DNA of 41,045 bases, from assembly GCA_022842585.1 (NCBI GenBank), contig JALHPI010000005.1, forward strand, positions 1 through 41,045, in the 5' to 3' direction. This DNA is from Minisyncoccota bacterium. GTDB taxonomy: Bacteria > Patescibacteriota > Minisyncoccia > Phycocordibacterales > Phycocordibacteraceae. Below the pieces are notes generated by a model that saw only the letters and a list, made by a program, of their open reading frames with translations, was not told the origin of the DNA and did no database searches. Positions within the stretch are counted from its first letter, which is position 1. The number at the start of each line of letters is the position of its first letter. The translations under genes and the position numbers were made by a program. Shown in pieces: positions 16,892 through 26,244 of this stretch.

Positions 16892-19312
16892 ATGACTCCT
16901 TCTAACCGTATGCGCTTTCTTGCCGTACTGTTTGTTATTGCTGTTGTGACATCCGGTGTGGGTGTTGTTATTCGTCCGGACGCTGTTTCTGAGACCCTTA
17001 AATCAAATGCGCGCCTTCTTGGAAGCGTGCAAGCATCTCTTTTTTCAATGGTAGGTATTCAAAAGTCGTGTGAAGTGCGCGGGAGTACGCTTGCGTCGGG
17101 CACCAGCAAGGTCTTCTATCGCGTGCCTTCGGTTGCGTCTGGGGACACATGCGCAAGCGTTGAGCAGGTGCGCAGCTGTACAAACGGCGTCCTCTCCGGC
17201 TCCTCTTCGTATACGTATTCTTCTTGCTATGTAGACACGTCACTTAAGCAGATCCGTGAGAATCTTGAGGATTTCCTCCCGTATGTATGGTCCACCACCT
17301 GGTACCCATGGTTCAACGACACGGTCGGCACTGATACGGCAGGACGCGGCTTTACGCTGTTTAAAAAACATATAGACGATATCAAAGCCCAAGGCTTCAA
17401 CACAGTATGGATTGGCGGCATCTTCACCTGGAAGTCGCTTCAACCGACGCCTGGTACGTGGAACGCGCCTGCGCTTCAAGCAGTAAAAGATCATCTCAAA
17501 GTGCTTCAAGACAATAATATGCGTGCGATTATTCAGTTGAACTACATAGGGCCTGGCTACACGCCTACTGGCATAGATGGGTGTAATTGGATGAAAGACC
17601 CTGCGCAGGTAGCAAAATTCACCGAGTTCGTGACCGCGCTTGGCTCCGAACTTGCTCCGTACAACTACATGACCTATTACATGGTCTTTACGGAGCAACC
17701 TACCAGCTGCCTTATCGCTCGCAATCAATTTGACCTCTATGAAGGGTTCCGGCTACAGCCGAATGGCACGTCAGTTGCTATAGACCCGTCGGTGCAGCGT
17801 ACTTCGCATCAAGAAGACGTGAAGGAGGTGAATGACATGCTGAAAGCGTCCATTGGCAGTCTCCCGACCGCCATGCCTTCCGCGGTCCGCAACCAGATGT
17901 ATATCGGCATCCATGATGCTCTCGTATCAGAAGGGTATACCGGCACGGACGGCCCGGCACAGAAGCCTTTCGCGTTTGATTACTTTAGCTTCGCGTACTA
18001 CCCAACGCATGGGACGCTTGCGGCATATCCGAGCGACGCTGCGGTAGGCAACGACTTGGCGGGCGCAAAGACTCAAATCACCACGATACTCAATCGCGCG
18101 AAAGACCGCGTCGAGAAAGCGTACCCGTCAGCCGCTATTTTAATGGGTGAGTTTGGCTGGGCTTCATGGGACACTGCATCAAACGCTCCTGCGTTCAAGC
18201 TCGATTCAGCGGCCCGCAATGTGGCTGTGGGCGCGATGCTCGATTGGAGTATTGCTCAAAAAATTGGCTTCAACTTTTGGGCCTGGGTGCCGCGGTATAT
18301 AGACACGCCGTCAAAAGATACGCCGTATGAGAATGCTCAAAGCATCGTCGCTCGAGACGCAAACCTTGAGACAGCGACCCCTACCTTATCAACCGTCTCC
18401 TCAATGTTCAGACAGAAGCTTCTCGGTGAAGCACCCCCACCTTCTTCGTGTTCCTGGAATAATGCCTCACTTGCTCACGGAGCATCGGTGACCGCATATC
18501 AAGCATCGAGCGTCGTAAGCGGACAGACGTGCGTCGCACAGACTCGTACATGTAGCGATGGAACCTTGTCGGGAACATATACCTCTCCAGCATGCACCGT
18601 TTCCACAGCGCCAACGATACTTACTGCCTCTTGTAGTACCAATGGAACCAAAGGCACCTTCTCTTGGCCCTCGGCAGTCGGTGCTACAAGCTACTACTTA
18701 AACGTGTACGACTCCACCACTCAAAAATACGTGAAAGGACCTAATGCGGTCGCGACAAGTCCTCTAACGGTAACCACGATTCCCGGCAATACCTACACTT
18801 CTTGGATATACGTCGTAACTCCGGCAGGCTGGAGTGCTGCCGTAGGAGCTGCTCCCGTTACCTGCCCGGTTCCGGTAAATGCATCCTGCAAACTTGAGGG
18901 GAAAACGATTGCGCATGGTGAGTCCACGACCGCATATCAAACAAAGACGGTCGCATATGGGAAAACGTGCGGTGCCGAGACGCGCACCTGCACCAACGGG
19001 ACACTCTCTGGCACCTATGCGTATTCCTCATGCAAAGTTGACCCGCTTACTACCGTCTCGTCGTCATGTTCCTCTGACGGCACCAAGGCGACGTTCTCTT
19101 GGACTGCGGTTCCTGGTGCAACGGCGTACTATTTCAACGTGAATGATACGACTGCAAACCAATACGTGAAAGGACCAAACGCAGCTGCAACAAGCCCCGT
19201 TACCATAACGAGTGTTCCAGGCCACACCTACACATCATGGGTATATGCCGTGACGGCTTCCGGATGGAGTCCGGCGGTAGGCGCCGAGCCGGTCGTGTGC
19301 GCGAAGCCCTAG
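16892..19312 (+). CDS. Secreted GH5-like glycosidase with Cys-rich modules
   Basis: An 806-residue protein with an N-terminal signal or anchor (about 6-28). A Cys module (about 60-113) is followed by a TIM-barrel-like catalytic domain (about 120-510) with TWYPWFND, FNTVWIGGIFTW, RAIIQLNYIGPG, putative acid/base Glu268 (VFTEQPT) and putative nucleophile Glu420 (LMGEFGWASW). This resembles clan GH-A cellulase/mannanase-type enzymes. The C-terminal part has two more Cys modules (about 520-570 and 664-715; CxxxxxxxHG, QTCVAQTRTCSDGTLSGTY) and two fibronectin-like repeats (TFSWxxxxGATxYYxNV). The target could be a polysaccharide of a host or neighbouring cell, but this is inference. -10 candidates: TAGAAT, 12 nt upstream. 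Confidence 0.8.
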   Translation: MTPSNRMRFLAVLFVIAVVTSGVGVVIRPDAVSETLKSNARLLGSVQASLFSMVGIQKSCEVRGSTLASGTSKVFYRVPSVASGDTCASVEQVRSCTNGVLSGSSSYTYSSCYVDTSLKQIRENLEDFLPYVWSTTWYPWFNDTVGTDTAGRGFTLFKKHIDDIKAQGFNTVWIGGIFTWKSLQPTPGTWNAPALQAVKDHLKVLQDNNMRAIIQLNYIGPGYTPTGIDGCNWMKDPAQVAKFTEFVTALGSELAPYNYMTYYMVFTEQPTSCLIARNQFDLYEGFRLQPNGTSVAIDPSVQRTSHQEDVKEVNDMLKASIGSLPTAMPSAVRNQMYIGIHDALVSEGYTGTDGPAQKPFAFDYFSFAYYPTHGTLAAYPSDAAVGNDLAGAKTQITTILNRAKDRVEKAYPSAAILMGEFGWASWDTASNAPAFKLDSAARNVAVGAMLDWSIAQKIGFNFWAWVPRYIDTPSKDTPYENAQSIVARDANLETATPTLSTVSSMFRQKLLGEAPPPSSCSWNNASLAHGASVTAYQASSVVSGQTCVAQTRTCSDGTLSGTYTSPACTVSTAPTILTASCSTNGTKGTFSWPSAVGATSYYLNVYDSTTQKYVKGPNAVATSPLTVTTIPGNTYTSWIYVVTPAGWSAAVGAAPVTCPVPVNASCKLEGKTIAHGESTTAYQTKTVAYGKTCGAETRTCTNGTLSGTYAYSSCKVDPLTTVSSSCSSDGTKATFSWTAVPGATAYYFNVNDTTANQYVKGPNAAATSPVTITSVPGHTYTSWVYAVTASGWSPAVGAEPVVCAKP

Positions 19313-19447
19313 CGCATTGTTTGGATTCGAAAATGGTTCCAACGGAGTATAGTAGGGTCTCCATAAGAAAAACCACTCCGGCGGTTTTGACACCTCAAGA
19401 GCGCTTCCGAATCCCTAACTCGCTTCACTCATAGGGGATTCTCGGCG

Positions 19448-19453
19448 TATACT
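19448..19453 (+). promoter_or_regulatory. -10 box TATACT before prfB
   Basis: TATACT lies 6 nt before the ATG at 19460; no ribosome site is seen. Confidence 0.65.
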
Positions 19454-19459
19454 CCTTCA

Positions 19460-20341
19460 ATGACCGATGAGAACCCGCGCCTTGCGGAAATAGAAGCCGC
19501 GATGGCTTCCGCAGACTTCTGGAAAGACCCCGCCGCAGCTCAGGCTATCGTGCGCGAGTACCAGGCGCTTAAAGAAGGAGGAAGCGGAGACCCGTTAGAT
19601 AGCGGAGACGCGACACTCACCATTCTCGCGGGAGCCGGAGGCGACGATGCGGAAGACTTCGTCGCCATGCTCCGTCGCATGTATGAAGGCTATGCGGCTG
19701 GGAAGGGATGGGGTATGCGCGAACTTGATGCGAGCGAAAACAATCATGGCGGCTACCGGAGCGTCTTGCTTGAGGCGCGGGGCGCGGGCGCGTACGGACG
19801 CTTGCGATACGAAGCGGGCGTGCACCGGCTCGTGCGCATCTCCCCGTTTAATGCACAGGACAAGCGGCAGACGTCCTTTGCGCTCGTAGAAGTGCTCCCG
19901 AAGCTCGCGGCAACGCACAAGGTTGATTTGAATACGGACGATTTGGAAATCACGTTTGCAAGAAGCGGCGGGGCGGGCGGCCAGAACGTGAACAAGCGCG
20001 AGACCGCGGTGCGCATCGTGCATACCCCTTCCGGCATTTCCGCGCACGTCTCAAGCGAACGCAGCCAGCAGGCGAATCGTGAGAAAGCGCTCGAGCTCGT
20101 GAAAGCGAAGCTTTTCAAATTCCAGGAGGAACAGCGCAAGGCGGAAGCGGAAGGACGCTCGATTGCAGGCTCGGTGAAAAACGAGTGGGGAAGCCAGATG
20201 CGCTCCTATGTGCTGCATCCGTACAAGATGGTGAAAGACCATGAGACCGGGCATGAATCGTCTAATCCCGACTCCGTTCTTGCGGGAGAGTTAGACGATT
20301 TTATAGACGCTGCGGCTCAGCATCATGGAAAAGACTCCTAA
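19460..20341 (+). CDS. prfB: Peptide chain release factor 2, short domain 1
   Basis: RF2 releases the finished protein at UAA and UGA. The stop-codon motif SPF (Ser128-Pro129-Phe130, in [11 protein letters not shown]) identifies RF2, and GGQ (Gly173-Gly174-Gln175, in [10 protein letters not shown]) is the catalytic loop. At 293 residues it is about 70 shorter than typical RF2: the helical domain 1 is reduced to [11 protein letters not shown]...YQALKEGG, then runs directly into domain 2 ([16 protein letters not shown]). I see no programmed-frameshift site. prfB-ftsE-ftsX is a conserved order in many bacteria; here a DUF6624-like gene is inserted. Confidence 0.93.
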   Translation: MTDENPRLAEIEAAMASADFWKDPAAAQAIVREYQALKEGGSGDPLDSGDATLTILAGAGGDDAEDFVAMLRRMYEGYAAGKGWGMRELDASENNHGGYRSVLLEARGAGAYGRLRYEAGVHRLVRISPFNAQDKRQTSFALVEVLPKLAATHKVDLNTDDLEITFARSGGAGGQNVNKRETAVRIVHTPSGISAHVSSERSQQANREKALELVKAKLFKFQEEQRKAEAEGRSIAGSVKNEWGSQMRSYVLHPYKMVKDHETGHESSNPDSVLAGELDDFIDAAAQHHGKDS

Positions 20342-20852
20342 TTTTGAAACGTCCGTGGCTTTTCCCGAGCTCGCAGTAGAGCTCGCTGCGATGAGCGACA
20401 TCGACCAGCAGATGCGCATAAAATCCCACGAAGACGGTACGTGGGACGTAACGATCGATGCGCGCAATACGAAGCGGATGAAGGAAATCGTCTCAACAGT
20501 CGGATGGCCGACGATAGCAAAAGTAGGAAAGGAAGGGGCGGATGCTGCGTGGCTCTTGGTCCAGCATGCGGACCGAGATGTCTCATTTCAGAAAACGTGC
20601 CTTGCTCTCATGAAAGCAGAACCAGAATCCAGTGTCTCTCGCATCGACATCGCGATGCTCGAGGATCGGGTACGCATAAATAGCAACCAGCCTCAGCTTT
20701 ATGGCACGCAGTTCAGGCAGGAAGGGGGCGCTCATGTGCCACTCGAGATAGAAGAGCCTGATACAGTTGATGAGCGAAGAGCTTCCATGGGCCTAGGGAC
20801 GCTTGAAGAGGGTATACGCGCCATGTACGAAAAGTACGGCACGCCCGAGTGA
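20325..20852 (+). CDS. DUF6624-like protein
   Basis: The 175-residue soluble protein contains [28 protein letters not shown] followed by FQKTCLALM and, later, [19 protein letters not shown], the pattern I associate with DUF6624. The family is uncharacterised; the conserved His-Ala-Asp and Gln-rich motifs hint at an enzyme. The start at 20325 overlaps prfB by 17 nt. An internal ATG at 20391 (MSDIDQQM) is an alternative. It separates prfB from ftsE. Confidence 0.78.
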   Translation: MEKTPNFETSVAFPELAVELAAMSDIDQQMRIKSHEDGTWDVTIDARNTKRMKEIVSTVGWPTIAKVGKEGADAAWLLVQHADRDVSFQKTCLALMKAEPESSVSRIDIAMLEDRVRINSNQPQLYGTQFRQEGGAHVPLEIEEPDTVDERRASMGLGTLEEGIRAMYEKYGTPE

Positions 20853-20912
20853 GCTCAATCCGAATCCTATTCATAGACGCTGCGAGTGCTACTGGGGTAT
20901 AATGCGCGGGTC

Positions 20913-21593
20913 ATGATTTATTTCGACCAAGTATCGAAGCAGTACCGAGACGGCACTCCCGCACTTGAAAACGTCACCCTCTCCGTTTCTCCAAAGGAAT
21001 TCGTTTCCATTGTCGGCCACTCGGGCGCGGGCAAGACCACGCTCCTCAAAATGCTGCTCGCGGAGGAGAAACCAAGCGCTGGGAATGTCTTTTTTGAAGA
21101 AATAGATATACACGGTCTTCCGAAAAACGCACTCCACCACTATCGCCGGAAAATCGGCACGGTGTTCCAGGACTTCCGCCTCATTCCGACCAAGACCGCC
21201 TACGAGAATATCGCGTTTGCGATGGAAGCGGTGGGTCGCCGGGACGACGAAATCGCGTCCGACGTGCCCTACATCCTCGACCTCGTGGATATCGGGGACA
21301 AGGCGCATCATTTCCCACACCAGCTCTCAGGCGGAGAGCAGCAGCGCGTGGCTATCGGTCGCGCCATCATAAACCAGCCGGACGTTATCGTTGCAGATGA
21401 GCCGACGGGAAACCTCGACCCGGTAAACACGTATGACGTCATCGAAATTTTGAAAAAGATAAACGAGCTCGGTACGACCGTCATCATCACCACGCACAAC
21501 AAGGGCGTTGTGGATGCCATGAACAAGCGCGTCATCACCATGGACAAGGGAAAGGTGGTGCGGGACGATATGCATGGTCATTACATCCTCTAA
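20913..21593 (+). CDS. ftsE: Cell-division ATP-binding protein FtsE
   Basis: FtsE is the ATPase of the FtsEX complex, which controls peptidoglycan hydrolases at the division site. From the ATG at 20913 it has 226 residues: Walker [10 protein letters not shown] (35-43, Lys41), Q loop with FQDFRL, ABC signature LSGGEQQRV, Walker [13 protein letters not shown] and the H loop (THNK). The open frame continues upstream to a GTG, but TATAAT at 20898-20903 would fall inside it. The ATG gives the canonical start, [11 protein letters not shown]. ftsX follows after 3 nt. Confidence 0.95.
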   Translation: MIYFDQVSKQYRDGTPALENVTLSVSPKEFVSIVGHSGAGKTTLLKMLLAEEKPSAGNVFFEEIDIHGLPKNALHHYRRKIGTVFQDFRLIPTKTAYENIAFAMEAVGRRDDEIASDVPYILDLVDIGDKAHHFPHQLSGGEQQRVAIGRAIINQPDVIVADEPTGNLDPVNTYDVIEILKKINELGTTVIITTHNKGVVDAMNKRVITMDKGKVVRDDMHGHYIL

Positions 21594-21596
21594 TCT

Positions 21597-22523
21597 ATGA
21601 GCACCATGATGATTCGGCGGGTATTCGTAAACGGCGCAAAGAACTTCGTGCGTAGCGGTTCAGTGACCGCCGCTACCGTGCTCATCATGACGGTGACGCT
21701 CGCTATCGTCGGTCTCCTTATATTCCTCTCAGCCATCCTTACCAATACGCTCACCGCCATCAAGGACAAAGTGGACGTAAACGTGTACTTCGTTACAACC
21801 GCAGGGGAAGGGGAAATCATCTCGCTCCAGAACAAAATTGCCGACCTCACGCAAGTCGCAAGTGTTACGTACACGTCGCGCGAAGAAGCGCTTATCTCAT
21901 TCAAAGCACGGCACGCGACCGACGAGCTTACGCTTCAGGCGCTTGAAGAACTCGGAGATAACCCGCTTGGCGCGTCTCTTTCCATAAAGGCGAAGGACCC
22001 GGGACAATACGAGGGCATCGTACAGTTCCTTTCGGATAATCCGACAACGGGTGCAGATGGGAAATCCATCATAGACCGGGTCAACTATTTCCAGAACAAA
22101 ATAGTCATCGATCGCCTCACGGGTGCCATCCGCGCGACCGAACAGGCGGGTGCCGCCATAGTCCTCCTCTTTGCGCTTGCCTCAGCAGTGATAGCCTTTG
22201 CGACCGTCAGGCTTGCCATCTATACGGCACGCGAGGAAATAGCCGTCATGCGCCTCATGGGGGCTAGTAACGCCTATATCCGAGGCCCATTCATCGTCGC
22301 GGGTATCCTCGCGGGAGTGGTCGCCTCATTCATCGTGCTGACGCTCTTCTACCCGCTCTCCTGGTACGCAGGCAGTGCGCTCTCTTCCTGGCTTGGCGGA
22401 TTCAACCTCTTTAGTTACTACCTAGGAAATTTCGCGCTCTTCTTCAGCATCCTGACCGGCTCAGGCTTCCTACTTGGGGGAGTGGCAAGCTTCATTGCGG
22501 TGCGACGATATCTCCGTGTATAA
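21597..22523 (+). CDS. ftsX: Cell-division permease-like protein FtsX
   Basis: FtsX is the membrane half of FtsEX; it relays ATP hydrolysis to hydrolases outside the membrane. The 308-residue protein has the expected topology: a cytoplasmic start, helix 1 (about 20-45), a large outer loop (about 50-185, DVNVYFVTTAGEGEI, SVTYTSREEAL) and three C-terminal helices (about 180-210, 225-255 and 275-300) around AREEIAVMRLMGASNAYIRGPF, the coupling motif of the family. It is 3 nt after ftsE and 7 nt before pyrG. Confidence 0.93.
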   Translation: MSTMMIRRVFVNGAKNFVRSGSVTAATVLIMTVTLAIVGLLIFLSAILTNTLTAIKDKVDVNVYFVTTAGEGEIISLQNKIADLTQVASVTYTSREEALISFKARHATDELTLQALEELGDNPLGASLSIKAKDPGQYEGIVQFLSDNPTTGADGKSIIDRVNYFQNKIVIDRLTGAIRATEQAGAAIVLLFALASAVIAFATVRLAIYTAREEIAVMRLMGASNAYIRGPFIVAGILAGVVASFIVLTLFYPLSWYAGSALSSWLGGFNLFSYYLGNFALFFSILTGSGFLLGGVASFIAVRRYLRV

Positions 22524-22530
22524 CTAGGGT

Positions 22531-24177
22531 ATGGCGCAAGACGGACATAAATACATATTCGTAATAGGCGGAGTGATGAGTGGCGTCGGGAAGGGTATTG
22601 CCGTCTCCTCCATGGGTCTCATTTTGAAACAGCGCGGCTACGCGGTGAATCTCGTGAAGATAGACCCGTACCTGAATGTGGACGCCGGTACGATGAACCC
22701 GACCGAGCACGGCGAAGTGTTCGTCTTGGACTCCGGACTTGAGACCGACCAAGACATGGGCAACTACGAGCGTTTTCTCGACCGTGATTTGACCAATCAG
22801 GACTATATGACGAGCGGCATGGTGTACCGCACGGTCATTGATAACGAACGCGCACTTAAATACGGCGGTAAGTGCGTTGAGGCGATTCCGCACGTACGCG
22901 ACGAAATCCTCCGCCGCGTCGAGGCTGCTGCGGAACATAACGGTTCGAAGATTTCAGTCATAGAGATAGGCGGTACCGTAGGCGACTTCCAGAATGCGCT
23001 CTTTATCGACGCGGCACGCGTGATGAAGATGAAGCACCCAAACGATGTCGTCTTCGTGATGGTCTCCTACCTTCCGGTTCCGGGAACGCTCGGGGAAATG
23101 AAGACGAAGCCGACCCAGAGCGCGATACGTGAATTGAATTCGTACGGTGTCCAGCCGGATTTCATCATTGCGCGTTCGACCACTGCTATTGATGATAAGC
23201 GCAAAGAAAAGCTCGCAACGTCCTGCAACGTGCTTCCGGAGCGCGTCATTTCAGCTCCTGACGTCGAATCCATTTACGAAGTCCCGCTTAATTTCGAGAA
23301 GGATGAGTTTGGCGACCATTTGCTCGAAGCGCTCGGCCTTTCCGAAAAGAAGAAGCCGGATCTTCGTGAGTGGCAGAAGTTCGTCGACGCGCTCGCGACG
23401 AGTGAACCGGTCCTTAAAATCGGCATCGTCGGCAAGTATTTCGATACGGGCGACTACATCCTGTCAGACGCGTACCTTTCGGTCATCGAGGCCTTGAAGT
23501 TCTCCGGTGCGGCGATAGGTGCCAAGCCGAAAATCGACTGGATAAACGCCAAGGAGTTCCAGAACGGGGAAGGGGTGGAGAAGCTTGCGCAGTACGATGG
23601 CATTATCGTTCCGGGAGGCTTTGGTGAGACCGGCATCGAGGGGAAAATCCACGCCATCAAGTTCGCACGCGAGAATAAAATTCCGTACTTCGGCCTCTGT
23701 TATGGTATGCAACTTGCGGTTATAGAAGTGGCGCGTCACGTGCTTGGTATCAAAGAAGCGCACACGGTCGAGATAAACCCGACGACCGCGCACCCGATAG
23801 TGGATGTGATGCCCGAACAGAAGGACCTCATAGCGGAGGGGAACTACGGAGGCACCATGCGTCTTGGCGTTTACACGGCGGAATTAGGCAAGGGCACAAT
23901 CGCGCGTGAAGCATACGGTAAGGACAAAGTGGAGGAACGTCACCGCCACCGCTACGAGATAAACCCAGAATACATTGAGCAACTTGAAAAAGGAGGCATC
24001 GTATTCTCCGGCAAGTCGCCTGACGGCGTACTTATGGAAATAGCAGAGCTTCCGCAGGACGTGCATCCGTTCTTCCTCGGTACCCAGTTCCATCCGGAAC
24101 TGAAGGCGCGCCCACTTTCCCCACACCCCTTGTTCACCGCGTTCCTTAAAGCAGCAAAAGAAAGAAATACGAAGTAA
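22531..24177 (+). CDS. pyrG: CTP synthase
   Basis: PyrG aminates UTP to CTP using glutamine. At 548 residues it is full length: an N-terminal synthetase domain (GGVMSGVGKGIAVSSMG, KIDPYLNVDAGTMNPTEHGEVFVL) and a C-terminal class I glutamine amidotransferase domain with nucleophile Cys390 (FGLCYGMQ) and the His-Pro-Glu motif in TQFHPELKARP. The start is the ATG at 22531; TATAAC lies 6 nt upstream (22519-22524), overlapping the ftsX end. An internal promoter or an operon with ftsEX is possible. Confidence 0.97.
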   Translation: MAQDGHKYIFVIGGVMSGVGKGIAVSSMGLILKQRGYAVNLVKIDPYLNVDAGTMNPTEHGEVFVLDSGLETDQDMGNYERFLDRDLTNQDYMTSGMVYRTVIDNERALKYGGKCVEAIPHVRDEILRRVEAAAEHNGSKISVIEIGGTVGDFQNALFIDAARVMKMKHPNDVVFVMVSYLPVPGTLGEMKTKPTQSAIRELNSYGVQPDFIIARSTTAIDDKRKEKLATSCNVLPERVISAPDVESIYEVPLNFEKDEFGDHLLEALGLSEKKKPDLREWQKFVDALATSEPVLKIGIVGKYFDTGDYILSDAYLSVIEALKFSGAAIGAKPKIDWINAKEFQNGEGVEKLAQYDGIIVPGGFGETGIEGKIHAIKFARENKIPYFGLCYGMQLAVIEVARHVLGIKEAHTVEINPTTAHPIVDVMPEQKDLIAEGNYGGTMRLGVYTAELGKGTIAREAYGKDKVEERHRHRYEINPEYIEQLEKGGIVFSGKSPDGVLMEIAELPQDVHPFFLGTQFHPELKARPLSPHPLFTAFLKAAKERNTK

Positions 24178-24183
24178 TCTCGC

Positions 24184-24903
24184 ATGTCGCTTTCTCTTAT
24201 TTGCGTAAATGTAGAGTGGAGCAAACATCTGGATACGGTAATTCCGTTTCTTAAAGCTCATCCAGTAGACGTAGTCTGCATTCAAGAACTAGTTGAAAAA
24301 GACATCCCTGTTTTTGAAGCGGTCTGTGGACCTTGTATTGGATATGCTCCAAACGGACTAAAGGAGATAGACGGTGGAATTCATTCATTTGGCAACGGGA
24401 TCTTTTCACGAAAAGAAGCAAAAATTCGCATAGAATACTATGCGGGTTCAGCTGAGGTAATACGACTTGATAATGGAGTTAGTGATGTTGATGTTCATTC
24501 ACTCGTCATTGCTGAGATAGCGTCCGAAGGAGAGCCGTATCGCATCGCCACGACCCACTTCACTTGGACTCCTAATGGGGAAGCAAACGAAATCCAACGC
24601 AAGCATTTCGTATCTCTGTCAGAAAAGCTTGCTTCGCTTCAAGAATTTGTGCTTTGTGGTGATTTCAACGCGCCGCGCGGAAGAGAAATGTTTACCGCAT
24701 TTGCTGAACAATACACCGATAATATTCCTGCTGAATATGAAACGAGTCTAGATCCTGTTCTCCACACCAAAGCAGGACGTCCTCTTCCGTATATGGTGGA
24801 TGGGTTATTTACCACTCCCACCTATAAGGCAACAGATGTGCGCCTAGAGTTCGGCATCTCCGACCATGCGGCCATCATCGCCACGATAGAAAAAGCCGCC
24901 TGA
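24184..24903 (+). CDS. Endonuclease/exonuclease/phosphatase family protein
   Basis: The 239-residue protein has the fold's landmarks: IQELVE near the start (metal-binding Glu), TTHFTW, the core GDFNAPRG (near 158-165) and C-terminal SDHAAI (near 227-232). These are metal-dependent phosphodiesterases; substrate is not predictable, though DNA repair, RNA and lipid targets occur in the family. It follows pyrG by 6 nt. Its coding sequence is visibly more AT-rich than its neighbours, with codons such as TTT, AAA and GAA preferred, which may point to later acquisition. Confidence 0.85.
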   Translation: MSLSLICVNVEWSKHLDTVIPFLKAHPVDVVCIQELVEKDIPVFEAVCGPCIGYAPNGLKEIDGGIHSFGNGIFSRKEAKIRIEYYAGSAEVIRLDNGVSDVDVHSLVIAEIASEGEPYRIATTHFTWTPNGEANEIQRKHFVSLSEKLASLQEFVLCGDFNAPRGREMFTAFAEQYTDNIPAEYETSLDPVLHTKAGRPLPYMVDGLFTTPTYKATDVRLEFGISDHAAIIATIEKAA

Positions 24904-24921
24904 TTGCTCAGGCGGTTTTTC
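24891..24921 (+). terminator. Terminator after the phosphodiesterase-like gene
   Basis: AAAAGCCGCCTG-attg-CAGGCGGTTTTT-type hairpin overlapping the stop codon and followed by TTTTTCC. Confidence 0.75.
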
Positions 24922-24962
24922 CATTTCTTCATCTCTCAGTCTTCAGCACCCCAGAACACTCG

Positions 24963-24998
24963 CACTAAACTGATATGATATATCATATCAGTTTAGTG
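24963..24998. repeat. Perfect 36-bp AT-rich palindrome
   Basis: CACTAAACTGATATGATA is followed directly by its exact reverse complement. It lies between the convergent 24184-24903 gene and metK. It has no loop and no T tract, so it is not a typical terminator. A protein-binding operator or a cruciform-forming site are possibilities. Confidence 0.7.
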
Positions 24999-25011
24999 AA
25001 GAGATACTGTC

Positions 25012-26064
25012 TTAGATTTTTATTATTTCTTCCCATGAGCGGCCGGCAACGCCGAAGTGTCCGTATGCGGCCGTTGGGCGGAAGATAGGATTCCGGAGTC
25101 CGAGACGCTCGATGATGGCTTGCGGGCGGAAGTCGAAATTCTTATTCACGATCTCAGAGAGGTTCTTTCCAGTGTCGTCATAGGCTTCCACCATCACCGG
25201 TTCTACGCGGCCGATAGCGTAGGCGACTGATACAAGCGCCTTCTTAGCATAACCGTTTGCAACCAAGTTCTTTGCAACGAAGCGGCACATGTAGGCCGCA
25301 GAGCGGTCTACTTTCGTAGAGTCCTTGCCGGAGAATGCGCCTCCGCCGTGAGGCATGAGGCCGCCGTAGGTGTCCACCATGATTTTGCGTCCGGTGAGCC
25401 CTGCGTCTGCCTCAAATCCGCCCTGCACGAAGCGTCCCGTAGGATTCACGAGGATTTCAATACCGGAGATATCACCAAGGACTGCAGGGAAGAGGTGTTC
25501 GGTGAGGTCGGCGCGTATCTGCTCGAGCTCCGCTTCTTCTGCGTGCTGGGTCGAGGTGAGTGCGGTAATGACCTTTCCGTCTTTAAGCGTGACCTGTGTC
25601 TTGCCATCAGGACGCAGATAGGGAAGGGTGCCGCTTGTGCGGAGGTTTTCAAGCTTGCGAGCGAGCGCATGGGCGAGTACCACGCCTTTTGGAAGCATCT
25701 CTTCCGTTTCATCAGTTGCGTAGCCGTACATGATGCCTTGGTCGCCTGCGCCCCCTGTGTCTACCCCCATCGCGATGTCGCCTGACTGGGTCACAACGCG
25801 CGCGAGGATATCCAAGGGCTCGGTGTATCCGATGTCTTCATACACGCGTCGCGCGACGGCCGCGTAGTCTACGTTCGCGTTTGTCGTGACTTCGCCGCCA
25901 ATCATAAGTGTGCCGTGGCTTCCGAAGGTTTCTACCGCGACGCGGGACTTCGGGTCCTGCGCGAGACAAGCATCAAGTATCGCATCCGACATTTGGTCAC
26001 ACACCTTGTCGGGGTGTCCGTTCGTGACTGATTCAGTCGTGTAGGTAGTAAGCAAGTGGAACAT
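25012..26064 (-). CDS. metK: S-adenosylmethionine synthetase
   Basis: MetK makes SAM from methionine and ATP. The 350-residue protein is somewhat shorter than the common 380-400 residues. It keeps the main motifs: ESVTNGHPDKVCDQMSDAIL (N-terminal His-Pro-Asp), GAGDQGIMYGYATDETEEMLP, PTGRFVQGG and the glycine-rich loop HGGGAFSGKDSTKVDRSAAY. The start is at 26064; a SAM-I-clan riboswitch with a terminator lies immediately upstream on the same strand, so SAM levels probably feed back on transcription. Confidence 0.96.
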   Translation of the reverse strand: MFHLLTTYTTESVTNGHPDKVCDQMSDAILDACLAQDPKSRVAVETFGSHGTLMIGGEVTTNANVDYAAVARRVYEDIGYTEPLDILARVVTQSGDIAMGVDTGGAGDQGIMYGYATDETEEMLPKGVVLAHALARKLENLRTSGTLPYLRPDGKTQVTLKDGKVITALTSTQHAEEAELEQIRADLTEHLFPAVLGDISGIEILVNPTGRFVQGGFEADAGLTGRKIMVDTYGGLMPHGGGAFSGKDSTKVDRSAAYMCRFVAKNLVANGYAKKALVSVAYAIGRVEPVMVEAYDDTGKNLSEIVNKNFDFRPQAIIERLGLRNPIFRPTAAYGHFGVAGRSWEEIIKI

Positions 26065-26097
26065 AAGGAAAAGTAAAGAGAATAAAATACAAAAGAA

Positions 26098-26130
26098 ATA
26101 GTCCCGCTTTAAGGGACTATTTCTTTTTGG
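26098..26130 (-). terminator. Riboswitch terminator upstream of metK
   Basis: AGTCCC-ttaaagc-GGGACT followed on the minus strand by ATTTCTTTTGTATTTT. It lies between the riboswitch aptamer and metK, as in a transcriptional attenuator. The flanking A-rich bases mean it could also fold on the plus strand. Confidence 0.7.
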
Positions 26131-26238
26131 AATATAGGCCCCCGAAGGGCTGGAGGGAGCACCGTTGCCTTTTCGGGCTGGTTGCTAGCAGTTCGTCGAG
26201 CCAGTGCTCTCCCTGCTTCTGTATATCTATTCAGTTGT
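26131..26238 (-). promoter_or_regulatory. SAM riboswitch (SAM-I clan) controlling metK
   Basis: Read on the minus strand, the metK leader contains AGAGCACTGGCTCGACGAA, GCTAGCAACC, AGCC-cgaaaa-GGCA and CGGTGCTCCCTCC. These align with the SAM-I consensus blocks GGACTGGC, GCAACC and GGTGCTAATTCC. Outer bases GAATA and TATTC can form P1, and GCCC-ttcg-GGGGC forms a fourth helix. The canonical kink-turn is not obvious, so SAM-IV or a SAM-I/IV intermediate is also possible. A terminator follows directly. In this clan, bound SAM favours termination, which would repress metK. Confidence 0.8.
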
Positions 26239-26244
26239 ACGGGG

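Noticed and set aside
19340-19560. Programmed +1 frameshift in prfB
   Set aside because: No CTTTGA-type slip site with an upstream Shine-Dalgarno is seen, and the open frame starts at an ATG with its own -10 box.
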